From contig CALVPU010000109.1 of NCBI GenBank assembly GCA_944353735.1, positions 1 through 7,311 of the forward strand: 7,311 bases of DNA, given 5' to 3'. Positions 1-6,236 of the stretch are shown one piece after another. The notes under the pieces were generated by a model. That model saw nothing but the letters and a program-made list of their open reading frames with translations. It was not told where the DNA came from and did not search any database. Position numbers and translations under genes: made by a program. Origin of the DNA: an uncultured Eubacteriales bacterium (GTDB lineage: Bacteria; Bacillota; Clostridia; Christensenellales; Aristaeellaceae). How positions within the stretch are numbered: position 1 is the stretch's first letter; each line of letters opens with the position of its first letter.

Positions 1-353
1 TCCACGCGCTTCAGCGCGGCGATGCGCCGCGGCAGTTCGGCATCCTCGCTGCCGAAGCTGAGCGCGTCGATGCCCAGTCCGTCCAGCACGCCTACGCCGC
101 CCAACGCGAACGCATCGGCGGGGCGCACGGCGAACAGCGCGGGCAGCTCGAACACCGCGTCTGCGCCGCAGCGCAGCGCCATTTCCGCGCGCGCCCACTT
201 CGACAGGCACGCAGGTTCGCCGCGCTGTACAAAACTGCCCGCCATGCAGGCGACGACGTAGTCCGCGCCTGTCTGCGCCCGCGCCTGCGCGAGGTGATAA
301 GCATGTCCGGCGTGGAACGGATTGTACTCGGCGATGACGCCCGCGATCTTCAT
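1..353 (-). CDS. tmcAL: tRNA(Met) cytidine acetate ligase TmcAL, N-terminal part
   Basis: TmcAL uses ATP and acetate to acetylate the wobble cytidine (ac4C34) of elongator tRNA-Met in the cytoplasm. The 117 visible residues are its nucleotidyltransferase-like N-terminus. They open with MKIAGVIAEYNPFHAGH, which carries the HxGH nucleotide-binding motif (His14, His17). They continue with GSFVQRGEPA near residues 39-48, a K-W-x-R-A-E-M segment, and SFGSE near residue 100, all typical of the family. The start at 353 is supported by homology and by an AGGAGG site at 362-367, 8 bases upstream. Full-length homologues are about 400 residues, so some 280 residues lie beyond the left edge. The gene is transcribed divergently from the thymidine kinase gene. 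No frameshift or missing motif is visible in the part present. Family assignment is firm; the enzymatic role is taken from characterised Bacillota homologues. Confidence 0.93.
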   Translation of the reverse strand, partial: MKIAGVIAEYNPFHAGHAYHLAQARAQTGADYVVACMAGSFVQRGEPACLSKWARAEMALRCGADAVFELPALFAVRPADAFALGGVGVLDGLGIDALSFGSEDAELPRRIAALKRV

Positions 354-375
354 GCGCTGTTCCTCCTCTTTGTCT

Positions 376-404
376 ATTCTATCCAAATCCGCGGCAATTT
401 GCAA
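376..404 (-). promoter_or_regulatory. Sigma-A-like promoter of tmcAL
   Basis: On the minus strand a TTGCAA -35 box (404-399) is followed after exactly 17 bases by a TAGAAT -10 box (381-376), which matches the consensus at 5 of 6 positions. The start of transcription would fall near 369-370, only about 16 bases before the tmcAL start codon and directly at its AGGAGG ribosome binding site. The leader would therefore be extremely short, with no room for a riboswitch. Called from sequence match only. Confidence 0.65.
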
Positions 405-497
405 GTCCCGGCAGGAACGGGGGCGAAAAATGTCGAAATGAATAGAGCTCCGCCGCGCATGCGGCAGAATTTTTGCAGGCGAGGGGTTATCGTCATC

Positions 498-1487
498 ATG
501 GCCAAGCTATACTTCCGATACGGCGCGATGGGGTCGTCCAAGACCGCCAACGCCATTATGGTGCAGTACAACTATCAGGAGCGCGGGCAGAACGCGCTGA
601 TGCTCAAGCCGAGGCTCGACAACCGCGACGGCGACCGCATCGTCGGCTCGCGTTCGGGCCTGAGCGCGCCGTGTGCCTTTATCGAGGAACTGGACAGCTT
701 CGATTTGTCCGACTTCAACTGCATCATCGTCGACGAGGCGCAGTTTCTCACTAAGGCACAGGTCGAGCGGCTGGTGGAGATCGTCGATCAGCGCGGCATC
801 CCCGTCATCTGCTATGGGCTGCGCGCGGATTTTCAGGGCAATCTCTTTGAGGGCAGCCAGTGGCTGATGGCTTGGGCGGACACGATCGAGGAGATCAAGA
901 CCGTCTGCTGGTGCGGCAGAAAGGCGACATTCAACGCTCGCGTGTCGAACGGGCGCGTGGTCAAGTCCGGCGAACAGATCATGCTGGGCGGCAACGAGAG
1001 CTACGTGGCGCTGTGCCGCAGGCACTGGGCGGCGGGCGAGCTCGCGCCGGAGGAAATCCGCCGCATTTCGGCGGGCAAGCGCGCCTATCTTCCGCTGCTG
1101 CTCGATGCCGATCCGAGCGAGGCGATGATTGAGCGCTATCTCGATGACGGCGAGATGTACGTGCTCTGCGTCGGCGGCGAGGTCGTCGCGGAGGCGGTGG
1201 TGCTGCGCAGGAGCGCCGAGCTGTGCGAGCTCGTCAATCTCGCTACCGCACCGGCGCATCGAGGCCGCGGATACGCCTCGCGGCTGGTGCGGCGCATGCT
1301 CCAGCTCTACCGTCCGCGCTGCCGGCGCATGGAAGTGGGAACCGATGCGAGCACGGTCCCCTTCTACGAGCGGTTTGGATTCCGCTATGCCTACACGCGG
1401 GAAAACTTCTTTGCGGACAACTATCCGCCCATTGTCGAAAACGGCGTCCTGCTCAAGGATATGCAGGTTCTCTCGCTCGAGCTGTGA
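498..1487 (+). CDS. tdk: Thymidine kinase fused to a C-terminal GNAT N-acetyltransferase domain
   Basis: The 329-residue protein has two parts. Residues 1-185 are a type II (TK1-like) thymidine kinase, which phosphorylates thymidine to dTMP in nucleotide salvage. Visible motifs are the P-loop GAMGSSKT (9-16), the Walker B/catalytic segment IIVDEAQF (76-83, Glu80 the expected base), zinc ligands Cys137, Cys139, Cys173 and His176, and the thymidine-binding loop before ESY (167-169). Kinases of this family normally end near residue 190-200. Here the frame runs on into a GNAT domain (about 186-329) with the acetyl-CoA motif HRGRGYA (254-260), PFYERFGF (288-295) and a FFADNYPP tail. That tail resembles stand-alone Bacillota GNAT proteins. 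The start at 498 is set by kinase homology (MAKLYFRYG); a GAGGGG site lies 11 bases upstream, a rather long spacing. No clear plus-strand promoter is seen in 354-497. The P-loop has Ser14 where glycine is usual. What the GNAT part acetylates is unknown. Confidence 0.92.
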   Translation: MAKLYFRYGAMGSSKTANAIMVQYNYQERGQNALMLKPRLDNRDGDRIVGSRSGLSAPCAFIEELDSFDLSDFNCIIVDEAQFLTKAQVERLVEIVDQRGIPVICYGLRADFQGNLFEGSQWLMAWADTIEEIKTVCWCGRKATFNARVSNGRVVKSGEQIMLGGNESYVALCRRHWAAGELAPEEIRRISAGKRAYLPLLLDADPSEAMIERYLDDGEMYVLCVGGEVVAEAVVLRRSAELCELVNLATAPAHRGRGYASRLVRRMLQLYRPRCRRMEVGTDASTVPFYERFGFRYAYTRENFFADNYPPIVENGVLLKDMQVLSLEL

Positions 1488-1522
1488 ATTTCGCCTTGCC
1501 GCCATTCTTTATCCAAATTTGG

Positions 1523-1551
1523 TTGAATGCGCGCATAAAACGCGCTATAAT
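1523..1551 (+). promoter_or_regulatory. Strong sigma-A-like promoter of the methyltransferase/zincin/ABC-F operon
   Basis: A TTGAAT -35 box (1523-1528) and a perfect TATAAT -10 box (1546-1551) are separated by exactly 17 bases. Transcription should begin near 1558, about 15 bases before the ATG at 1573, giving a very short leader as for tmcAL. The spacer holds an inverted repeat, GCGCG (1529-1533) with CGCGC (1541-1545). A perfect 10-base palindrome, CCAAATTTGG (1513-1522), abuts the -35 box. Either could be an operator, but that is inference. Confidence 0.8.
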
Positions 1552-1572
1552 GAAAGGCGGCGAGGTGTTTTT

Positions 1573-2436
1573 ATGCTGATTGCTTCCGATTGGAAGGACT
1601 ACGAGGTTCTGGATACCGGCGACGGCGAAAAGCTCGAGCGCTGGAACGACATTGTCCTGCGCCGCCCTGACCCGCAGGCGATCTGGCCCAAGCAGCGCCC
1701 TGAACTGTGGACGCGCGTGGACGCGCACTACCGCCGCTCGACCAAGGGCGGCGGCGAATGGACGTTTTTCCGCAAGCTGCCCGAGCGCTGGACGGTGCGC
1801 TATCGCGACTTGAAGTTCTACGTCCATCCGACGGGCTTCAAGCATACGGGACTGTTCCCCGAGCAGGCGGTCAACTGGGACTGGATGGCGGACCTGATCC
1901 GCACGGCGGACCGCCCTGTCCGCGTGCTTAACCTGTTTGGCTATACGGGCGGCGCGACGCTCGCGTGCGCCGCGGCGGGCGCGAAGGTCACGCACGTCGA
2001 CGCTGCGAAGGGCATGGTCCAGTGGGCGGGCGAGAACCGCCGGTTGGCGGGCATCGACGAGACGCGCGTGCGCTGGATCGTCGACGACGCCATCAAGTTC
2101 GTGGCGCGCGAGGCCCGGCGCGGCAATGCCTATGAGGGCATCCTCATGGATCCGCCGAGCTATGGGCGCGGTCCGGGCGGCGAAGTCTGGAAATTGGAAA
2201 ACGAGCTGTACGCGCTGGTCGCAGCCTGCGAAAAGGTGCTGGCGAAGGACGCGCTATTTATGCTGATCAACAGCTATACGACGGGACTGCAGCCGGCGGT
2301 GCTCAACAACATGCTGCAGATGGCGGTTGCCAAGGCGCGCGGCGGGCGCGTGACGGCGGACGAAATCGTGCTGCCCGTGACGGCGGGCGGCGTGCTGCCG
2401 TGCGGCGCGAGTGGGCGCTGGGAGGCGTGCGCATGA
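1573..2436 (+). CDS. Class I SAM-dependent methyltransferase, COG1092/RlmI-like core without PUA domain
   Basis: This 287-residue protein belongs to the Rossmann-fold methyltransferases related to the 23S rRNA m5C methyltransferase RlmI. The SAM-binding motif I is VLNLFGYTGGAT (118-129), Asp143 in HVDAAKGM should hold the ribose hydroxyls, Asp171-Asp172 fit the adenine-binding position, and the motif IV loop is DPPSYGRG (193-200). The end LPCGASGRW (275-283) is characteristic of this subgroup. RlmI is nearly 400 residues and has an N-terminal PUA RNA-binding domain; here the first ~110 residues are shorter and different, so the target base and even the substrate (rRNA is most likely) stay open. 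The ATG at 1573 follows the promoter directly and has a GAGGTG site 5 bases upstream. Its TGA overlaps the next gene's ATG (ATGA), so the two are probably translationally coupled. Confidence 0.88.
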   Translation: MLIASDWKDYEVLDTGDGEKLERWNDIVLRRPDPQAIWPKQRPELWTRVDAHYRRSTKGGGEWTFFRKLPERWTVRYRDLKFYVHPTGFKHTGLFPEQAVNWDWMADLIRTADRPVRVLNLFGYTGGATLACAAAGAKVTHVDAAKGMVQWAGENRRLAGIDETRVRWIVDDAIKFVAREARRGNAYEGILMDPPSYGRGPGGEVWKLENELYALVAACEKVLAKDALFMLINSYTTGLQPAVLNNMLQMAVAKARGGRVTADEIVLPVTAGGVLPCGASGRWEACA

Positions 2437-3020
2437 ACGTTCGCGCTCTGCCCAAGGGGTACCGGCAGATCGGCGTCATGGATTTCGTGCGCAGCCGGCG
2501 CGAACTTTTGACCGTCAACGGGCTTGCGCTGGCGGTGATGGCGGCGATGATCGCCTTCGGCGCCTGGCGTTATCCCTTTGCGCCGACGTGGGATTTCATG
2601 CGCGCGAATGCGTGGACGTGGCTGCTGCTCTCCGCGATGTGCTTTGCGTACATTTCGCTGCACGAGCTGACGCACGGCGCGCTGATGCACCTGCTGTCCG
2701 GCGTCAGGCCGAAGTACGGCTTCAAGCTCTGCTACGCCTACGCAGGCAGCCGCGCCTACTTCGACCGCCGCAGCCATAACCTCATCGCGCTGGCCCCGTT
2801 GCTGGTATGGGGCATCGCGCTGTTCGCGCTGGAGCGCGCGCTGCCAGCCGAGTGGTTCTGGCTGTTCTACGTCGTCCAGATCTCCAACGTCTCCGGCTCG
2901 ATGGGCGACGTCTACTGCGTGTTCGCCCTGCGCAGGTACCCATCGGATATCTTGATACAGGACACCGGCACGCGGATGCGCATCTTCGCGCCGCGTCCGA
3001 AAGGCGAGGAAAGACCATGA
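2433..3020 (+). CDS. DUF3267 family membrane protein, putative zincin metallopeptidase
   Basis: The 195-residue protein matches the DUF3267 (putative zincin peptidase) pattern. It has a HELTH zinc-binding motif (His77, Glu78, His81) at the end of a hydrophobic segment, and GSMGDVY (155-161) near the C-terminus, whose Asp159 may be the third ligand. Hydrophobic stretches at about 28-45, 60-76, 116-134 and 141-153 suggest three or four membrane segments with the active site at the membrane face. Its substrate is unknown, and proteolytic activity for the family is inferred from the motif. The start at 2433 is chosen over the in-frame GTG at 2400 because it has GGAGG 7 bases upstream and forms an ATGA overlap with the methyltransferase stop. 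It ends in a second ATGA overlap with the ABC-F gene, so all three are expected to be co-translated. Confidence 0.85.
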   Translation: MNVRALPKGYRQIGVMDFVRSRRELLTVNGLALAVMAAMIAFGAWRYPFAPTWDFMRANAWTWLLLSAMCFAYISLHELTHGALMHLLSGVRPKYGFKLCYAYAGSRAYFDRRSHNLIALAPLLVWGIALFALERALPAEWFWLFYVVQISNVSGSMGDVYCVFALRRYPSDILIQDTGTRMRIFAPRPKGEERP

Positions 3021-4939
3021 TATTGCTCACCCTGCAAAGCGTTAACAAGTCGTTTGGCGTCAATACCGTCCTCAAGGACGTGTCGCTGACCTTGCAGTCG
3101 GGCAGCCGCATGGGGCTGGTCGGCGTAAACGGCAGCGGCAAGTCGACGCTGTTTCGCCTGATCAGCGGGGCGATGGAGCCGGATTCCGGCACGATTTCGC
3201 TCGCCAAGGGCACGCGCGTCGGCGTGCTGACGCAGGATGCCGACATTCGCAGCGATCTGACCATCCAGCAGGAGCTGGAGCGCGTATTCGAGCCGGTGCG
3301 CGAACTCGAGCGCAAGATGCGCGCGATGGAGGTCGAGATGGCGGAAAAGCACGGCGATCCGGAGGCGTTTGAGCAGCTCTCGCGCGCCTACGCGCGTCTG
3401 GTCGACCGCTTTGAGGACGCTGGCGGCTATGAGTGGCCCAGCCGCATACAGGGCGTGCTGGCGGGATTAGGCTTTGCCCGCGGTCGCGAGGACCAGCCGG
3501 CAAACCAGCTCTCCGGCGGTGAAAAGACGCGGCTGTGCCTGGCGCGCCTGCTGCTGACGCAGCCCGACCTGTTGATGTTGGACGAGCCGACCAACCATCT
3601 GGATCTCTCCAGCGTCGAGTGGCTCGAGGAAACGCTCAAGAAATATCGCGGCACGGTGCTGGTCATCTCCCACGACCGCTATTTTCTCAACTCGGTCTGC
3701 GACTGCATGGCAGAGCTCTCGATGCGCCACCTGACGCAGTACGAGGGCAACTACGACCGCTTCGCCGTGCAGCGGCAGGCGGCGATTGAGCGCCAGCTGA
3801 AGGAATACAAACTCCAGCAGGCGGAGATCGCGCGGCAGGAGGCGATCATCGCCCGCTTTCGCATGTACAACCGCGAAAAGTCGATCCGCGCGGCGGAAAG
3901 CCGCGAAAAGAAGCTCGAAAAGCTCGAGCGCATCGAAAAGCCCGTCGATGAGCACAAGGTGCGGTTTTCGTTTGAGGCGCGGCGGCGCTCGGGCGACGAT
4001 GTGCTGTTTGCCAAAGAGCTGAGCATGGGCTTTGAGGGACGCGCGCTGTTTGAGCATTTCAACCTTCACCTGCGCGCGGGCGACCGCGTGGCGCTGATTG
4101 GCGCCAACGGCGTCGGCAAGACGACGCTGCTCAACATCCTCGTCGGCAAGCTCCAGCCGGACAGCGGATCGGTGGTCTATGGCTCCAACGTCGATCTTGG
4201 CTACTACGACCAGCTGCAATCGGGACTGCATCCGGAAAAGGACGTGCTCAACGAGTTGTGGGATGACTTTCCGCGACTGGAGCTCGATCGCGTGCGCAGC
4301 GTGCTGGCGCTGTTTCTGTTCACGGGCGACGATGTTTACCAGCAGGTCGCCACGCTTTCCGGCGGCGAGCGCGGTCGCGTGGCGCTGGCAAAGCTGATGC
4401 TCAAGAAGGATAACTTCCTGCTGCTGGACGAGCCGACCAACCATCTGGACATGGACAGCCGCGAGGTGCTCGAGGACGCGCTCGACGATTTCGACGGCAC
4501 CATCCTCACCGTGTCGCACGACCGCTATTTCATCAACCGCGTCGCCAACCGCGTCATCGAGATGCGGCCCGACGGCGTGCGCGAGTACCTCGGCAATTAC
4601 GACGACTATCTCGCCAAGAAGCGCCTTGAGACGGCGGGCGAGGAAGCGCTAGCGAACGCGGGCAAGACGCGCACGCAACTGGACAAGGAGCGCAAGCGCG
4701 AGCGGCTACGGCAGGAGTCCGCCAAACAGCTGCAACGCCGGTTGGAGCAGGCGGAACGCGCCATCGCGGATGCCGAGGCGCGCATCAGCGAGATGGAGGC
4801 GCGGATGGGCGATCCGGAAATCTATCGCGATTCCGACGCGGCGCAGGCGCTCGCGCGCGACCACCGCGACGCCAAGGCGGCGCTCGACGCGCTCTATGAG
4901 GAATGGGCGGCGCTGGAAGAAGCCGCTGCCGAAGAGTAG
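3017..4939 (+). CDS. ABC-F family ATPase, YdiF-type translation factor
   Basis: ABC-F proteins are soluble twin-ATPase factors that bind the ribosomal E site and act on stalled or antibiotic-bound ribosomes; they have no membrane domain. This 640-residue protein has both nucleotide-binding domains intact. Domain 1 has Walker A GVNGSGKST (36-44), signature LSGGEK (165-170), Walker B ending DEPTNHLD (189-196) and switch His219. Domain 2 has GANGVGKTT (362-370), LSGGER (447-452), DEPTNHLD (471-478) and His501. The charged linker at about 243-320 is the helical P-site-tRNA-interaction motif. Residues 545-640 form an Arg/Glu/Ala-rich coiled-coil extension, as in B. subtilis YdiF and Uup, and total length agrees with YdiF. 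The ATG at 3017 overlaps the upstream stop and has GAGGA about 7 bases before it. A resistance role cannot be told from a housekeeping role by sequence alone. Confidence 0.92.
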   Translation: MILLTLQSVNKSFGVNTVLKDVSLTLQSGSRMGLVGVNGSGKSTLFRLISGAMEPDSGTISLAKGTRVGVLTQDADIRSDLTIQQELERVFEPVRELERKMRAMEVEMAEKHGDPEAFEQLSRAYARLVDRFEDAGGYEWPSRIQGVLAGLGFARGREDQPANQLSGGEKTRLCLARLLLTQPDLLMLDEPTNHLDLSSVEWLEETLKKYRGTVLVISHDRYFLNSVCDCMAELSMRHLTQYEGNYDRFAVQRQAAIERQLKEYKLQQAEIARQEAIIARFRMYNREKSIRAAESREKKLEKLERIEKPVDEHKVRFSFEARRRSGDDVLFAKELSMGFEGRALFEHFNLHLRAGDRVALIGANGVGKTTLLNILVGKLQPDSGSVVYGSNVDLGYYDQLQSGLHPEKDVLNELWDDFPRLELDRVRSVLALFLFTGDDVYQQVATLSGGERGRVALAKLMLKKDNFLLLDEPTNHLDMDSREVLEDALDDFDGTILTVSHDRYFINRVANRVIEMRPDGVREYLGNYDDYLAKKRLETAGEEALANAGKTRTQLDKERKRERLRQESAKQLQRRLEQAERAIADAEARISEMEARMGDPEIYRDSDAAQALARDHRDAKAALDALYEEWAALEEAAAEE

Positions 4940-4960
4940 GAAGAACGCAAAAAGCGACCG

Positions 4961-4992
4961 CAGCCCGCCGCGAAAGCCATCGCGGCGGGCTG
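4961..4992 (-). terminator. GC-rich hairpin, probable terminator between convergent operons
   Basis: A perfect 12-base-pair stem, CAGCCCGCCGCG (4961-4972) with CGCGGCGGGCTG (4981-4992), encloses an 8-base loop. It lies 21 bases after the ABC-F stop codon. Only the minus-strand transcript has a following U-run (complement of the five A's at 4949-4953), starting 7 bases after the stem. The plus-strand transcript has no U-run. It is best read as the terminator of the GH172 operon, possibly working in both directions. Confidence 0.65.
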
Positions 4993-5014
4993 TTCGGACG
5001 GGCAAAGATCGTGC

Positions 5015-5046
5015 AAGCGCGAGAGGGTCGGAACCCTTTCGCGCTT
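5015..5046. other. Second hairpin in the convergent intergenic region
   Basis: Arms of 14 bases (5015-5028 and 5033-5046, beginning AAGCGCGAGAGGGT) enclose the tetraloop CGGA. The single mismatch in DNA is a G.U wobble in the plus-strand RNA but an A.C mismatch in the minus-strand RNA, so the structure is fully paired only in a transcript running on from the ABC-F gene. No U-run follows on either strand, so this is not a standard intrinsic terminator. It may be an RNA-stabilising end structure or part of a dispersed repeat. Confidence 0.55.
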
Positions 5047-5071
5047 TGACCATATCTGACGTGGCAGGAAT

Positions 5072-5092
5072 GGCTTTTGCCGCGCAAAAGCC
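5072..5092. other. Third hairpin in the convergent intergenic region
   Basis: A perfect 9-base-pair inverted repeat, GGCTTTTGC (5072-5080) and GCAAAAGCC (5084-5092), has a 3-base loop CGC. It is followed by alternating GC sequence, not a U-run. The rest of 4940-5138 shows no coding potential or convincing promoter. The hairpin lies 47 bases beyond the GH172 stop codon on the minus strand. Confidence 0.5.
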
Positions 5093-5138
5093 GCGCGCGG
5101 CGCACAGGGCGACCACGCGCGGATGGGAGGGAATGACC

Positions 5139-6233
5139 TTAGCCGATCTCCATGTCCAGCGATGCGGGCAGCGCGGGGAAAGGCGCGGTTGGCAGCGTCT
5201 GGTACCAGTAGGCGACGGTGTAGATGTCGTCGCGGCGCGGCTTGTAGAGGTCGCCGGGTTTGTACCAGCCGAGGTCCTGAATGGTGACGCGGAGATCGCG
5301 CTCGAAGCGGATCGGATCCGGCACGTGCCAGCGGTACATGGAAAAGCGCATCTGGTTGTCGTAGTGGTGCGGCGCGCGCACGTAGTACATGCCGGCGTAG
5401 AGCGAGTTGTAGGTGCGGTATTCGCCGCCGACATCCCAGTCGTACGCGCCGAGGAAATAGTCCTCGGTGCCGGTGCCGCAGATGGTTGGATGCTCGTCGC
5501 CGTCCATGAAGAACTTGATCTCGCCCTCGCCCCACCAGTTGCCGGTGCCGTTGAGACCGACGTGCATTGCCGTGCCCACGTAGTGGCCCTGTCCGCGCAC
5601 GCCGTCGAGTATGACGTGGTCCTTGCCCTGTTCGAGCGGCGTCGAGCTGCGGAACTGGGCGTGGAAGTACGCTGCGTCCTCCGGGACGTCCATCAGCGAG
5701 TAGTTGACCTGATAGTAGATCACGCGCGGAACGTCGGAACGGTTCTCCAGCGTCATGACCGCGCGCTTGCGGAACGGCATCGTCCAGAAGCAGTTCATGC
5801 CGCGGTTGGGATTGATGGCGACCATCGCCGAATTCAGCTGCGCGAAGTTCGGGTCGAAGATGCTGCGCTCGTTGTCGCTCCAGCCGGCGGCGAAAAAGTC
5901 GCTCATCGGGCATTCAACGCTGGGCTGTTCCTGATCGTCCCAGTACATGCGCAGGATCACGTCGCGACCGACATAGCCGGTCATCCACATGCTCTGGATG
6001 GCGCCGCTGCCCTCAATGTCCGCCAGGCGGAACACTTCGCCGGGCTGAATGGCGTAGGACGGCGAGACCTTCCACCCGCGACCGAGCTTGCGGGCGCAGT
6101 TCGCGCCGGTGCCTTCGGTCGCCAGCGCGCCGCCGTTCGGCGTGCCGCGGAAGTTCTCCGCGCTCAGCGAGCGCGATTTGGCGTGGGACAGCAGCGGCAG
6201 CGACGCCGCATTCATCAGAAATCCGTCAAACAT
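5139..6233 (-). CDS. DUF2961/GH172 family glycoside hydrolase
   Basis: The 364-residue protein belongs to DUF2961, now glycoside hydrolase family 172. Characterised members act on alpha-D-fructofuranosides (including difructose dianhydride I synthesis/hydrolysis) or on D-arabinofuranosides. Family marks seen are WWGEGEIKFFMDGD (233-246), GTGTEDYF (253-260, with Glu257 a likely catalytic residue), GGEYRTYNSLYAGMYY (269-284) and the FSMYRWHVPDPIRFER segment (297-312). Length fits single-domain members. There is no signal peptide, so the enzyme should be cytosolic and act on imported substrate. The ATG at 6233 lies 3 bases after the thioredoxin-like gene's stop, with AGGAGG at 6242-6247 inside that gene's last codons, which points to coupled translation. 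It is the last gene of its operon and ends before the hairpins at 4961-5092. The exact substrate cannot be told; fructosides and D-arabinosides are both open. Confidence 0.88.
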   Translation of the reverse strand: MFDGFLMNAASLPLLSHAKSRSLSAENFRGTPNGGALATEGTGANCARKLGRGWKVSPSYAIQPGEVFRLADIEGSGAIQSMWMTGYVGRDVILRMYWDDQEQPSVECPMSDFFAAGWSDNERSIFDPNFAQLNSAMVAINPNRGMNCFWTMPFRKRAVMTLENRSDVPRVIYYQVNYSLMDVPEDAAYFHAQFRSSTPLEQGKDHVILDGVRGQGHYVGTAMHVGLNGTGNWWGEGEIKFFMDGDEHPTICGTGTEDYFLGAYDWDVGGEYRTYNSLYAGMYYVRAPHHYDNQMRFSMYRWHVPDPIRFERDLRVTIQDLGWYKPGDLYKPRRDDIYTVAYWYQTLPTAPFPALPASLDMEIG

Positions 6234-6236
6234 CGT

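Noticed and set aside
294..497. In-frame upstream extension of the thymidine kinase reading frame.
   Set aside because: Kinase homology begins at MAKLYFRYG (498). The extension would run into the antisense of tmcAL and its promoter and has no homology.
354..497. A plus-strand promoter for the TK-GNAT gene.
   Set aside because: No pair of -35 and -10 boxes with suitable spacing was found; the best candidates matched only about half of each box.
507..1505. A 332-codon open frame on the minus strand opposite the TK-GNAT gene.
   Set aside because: Shadow of a GC-rich gene; the translation has no family motif, and the plus-strand frame is unmistakable thymidine kinase plus GNAT.
380..1518. The 9-base sequence TATCCAAAT occurs in both promoter regions (380-388 and 1510-1518).
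   Set aside because: It overlaps the -10 box in one case and lies upstream of the -35 box in the other, in different orientation to the gene, so a common regulatory role is unlikely.
2807..3016. Upstream extension of the ABC-F frame.
   Set aside because: It overlaps the DUF3267 coding region in another frame, and ABC-F homology starts at the ATG at 3017, which forms the ATGA overlap.
3579..4449. An exact 25-base direct repeat (3579-3603 and 4425-4449) inside the ABC-F gene.
   Set aside because: Both copies encode the Walker B DEPTNHLD of the two ATPase domains. Shared protein constraint and strong codon bias explain the identity.
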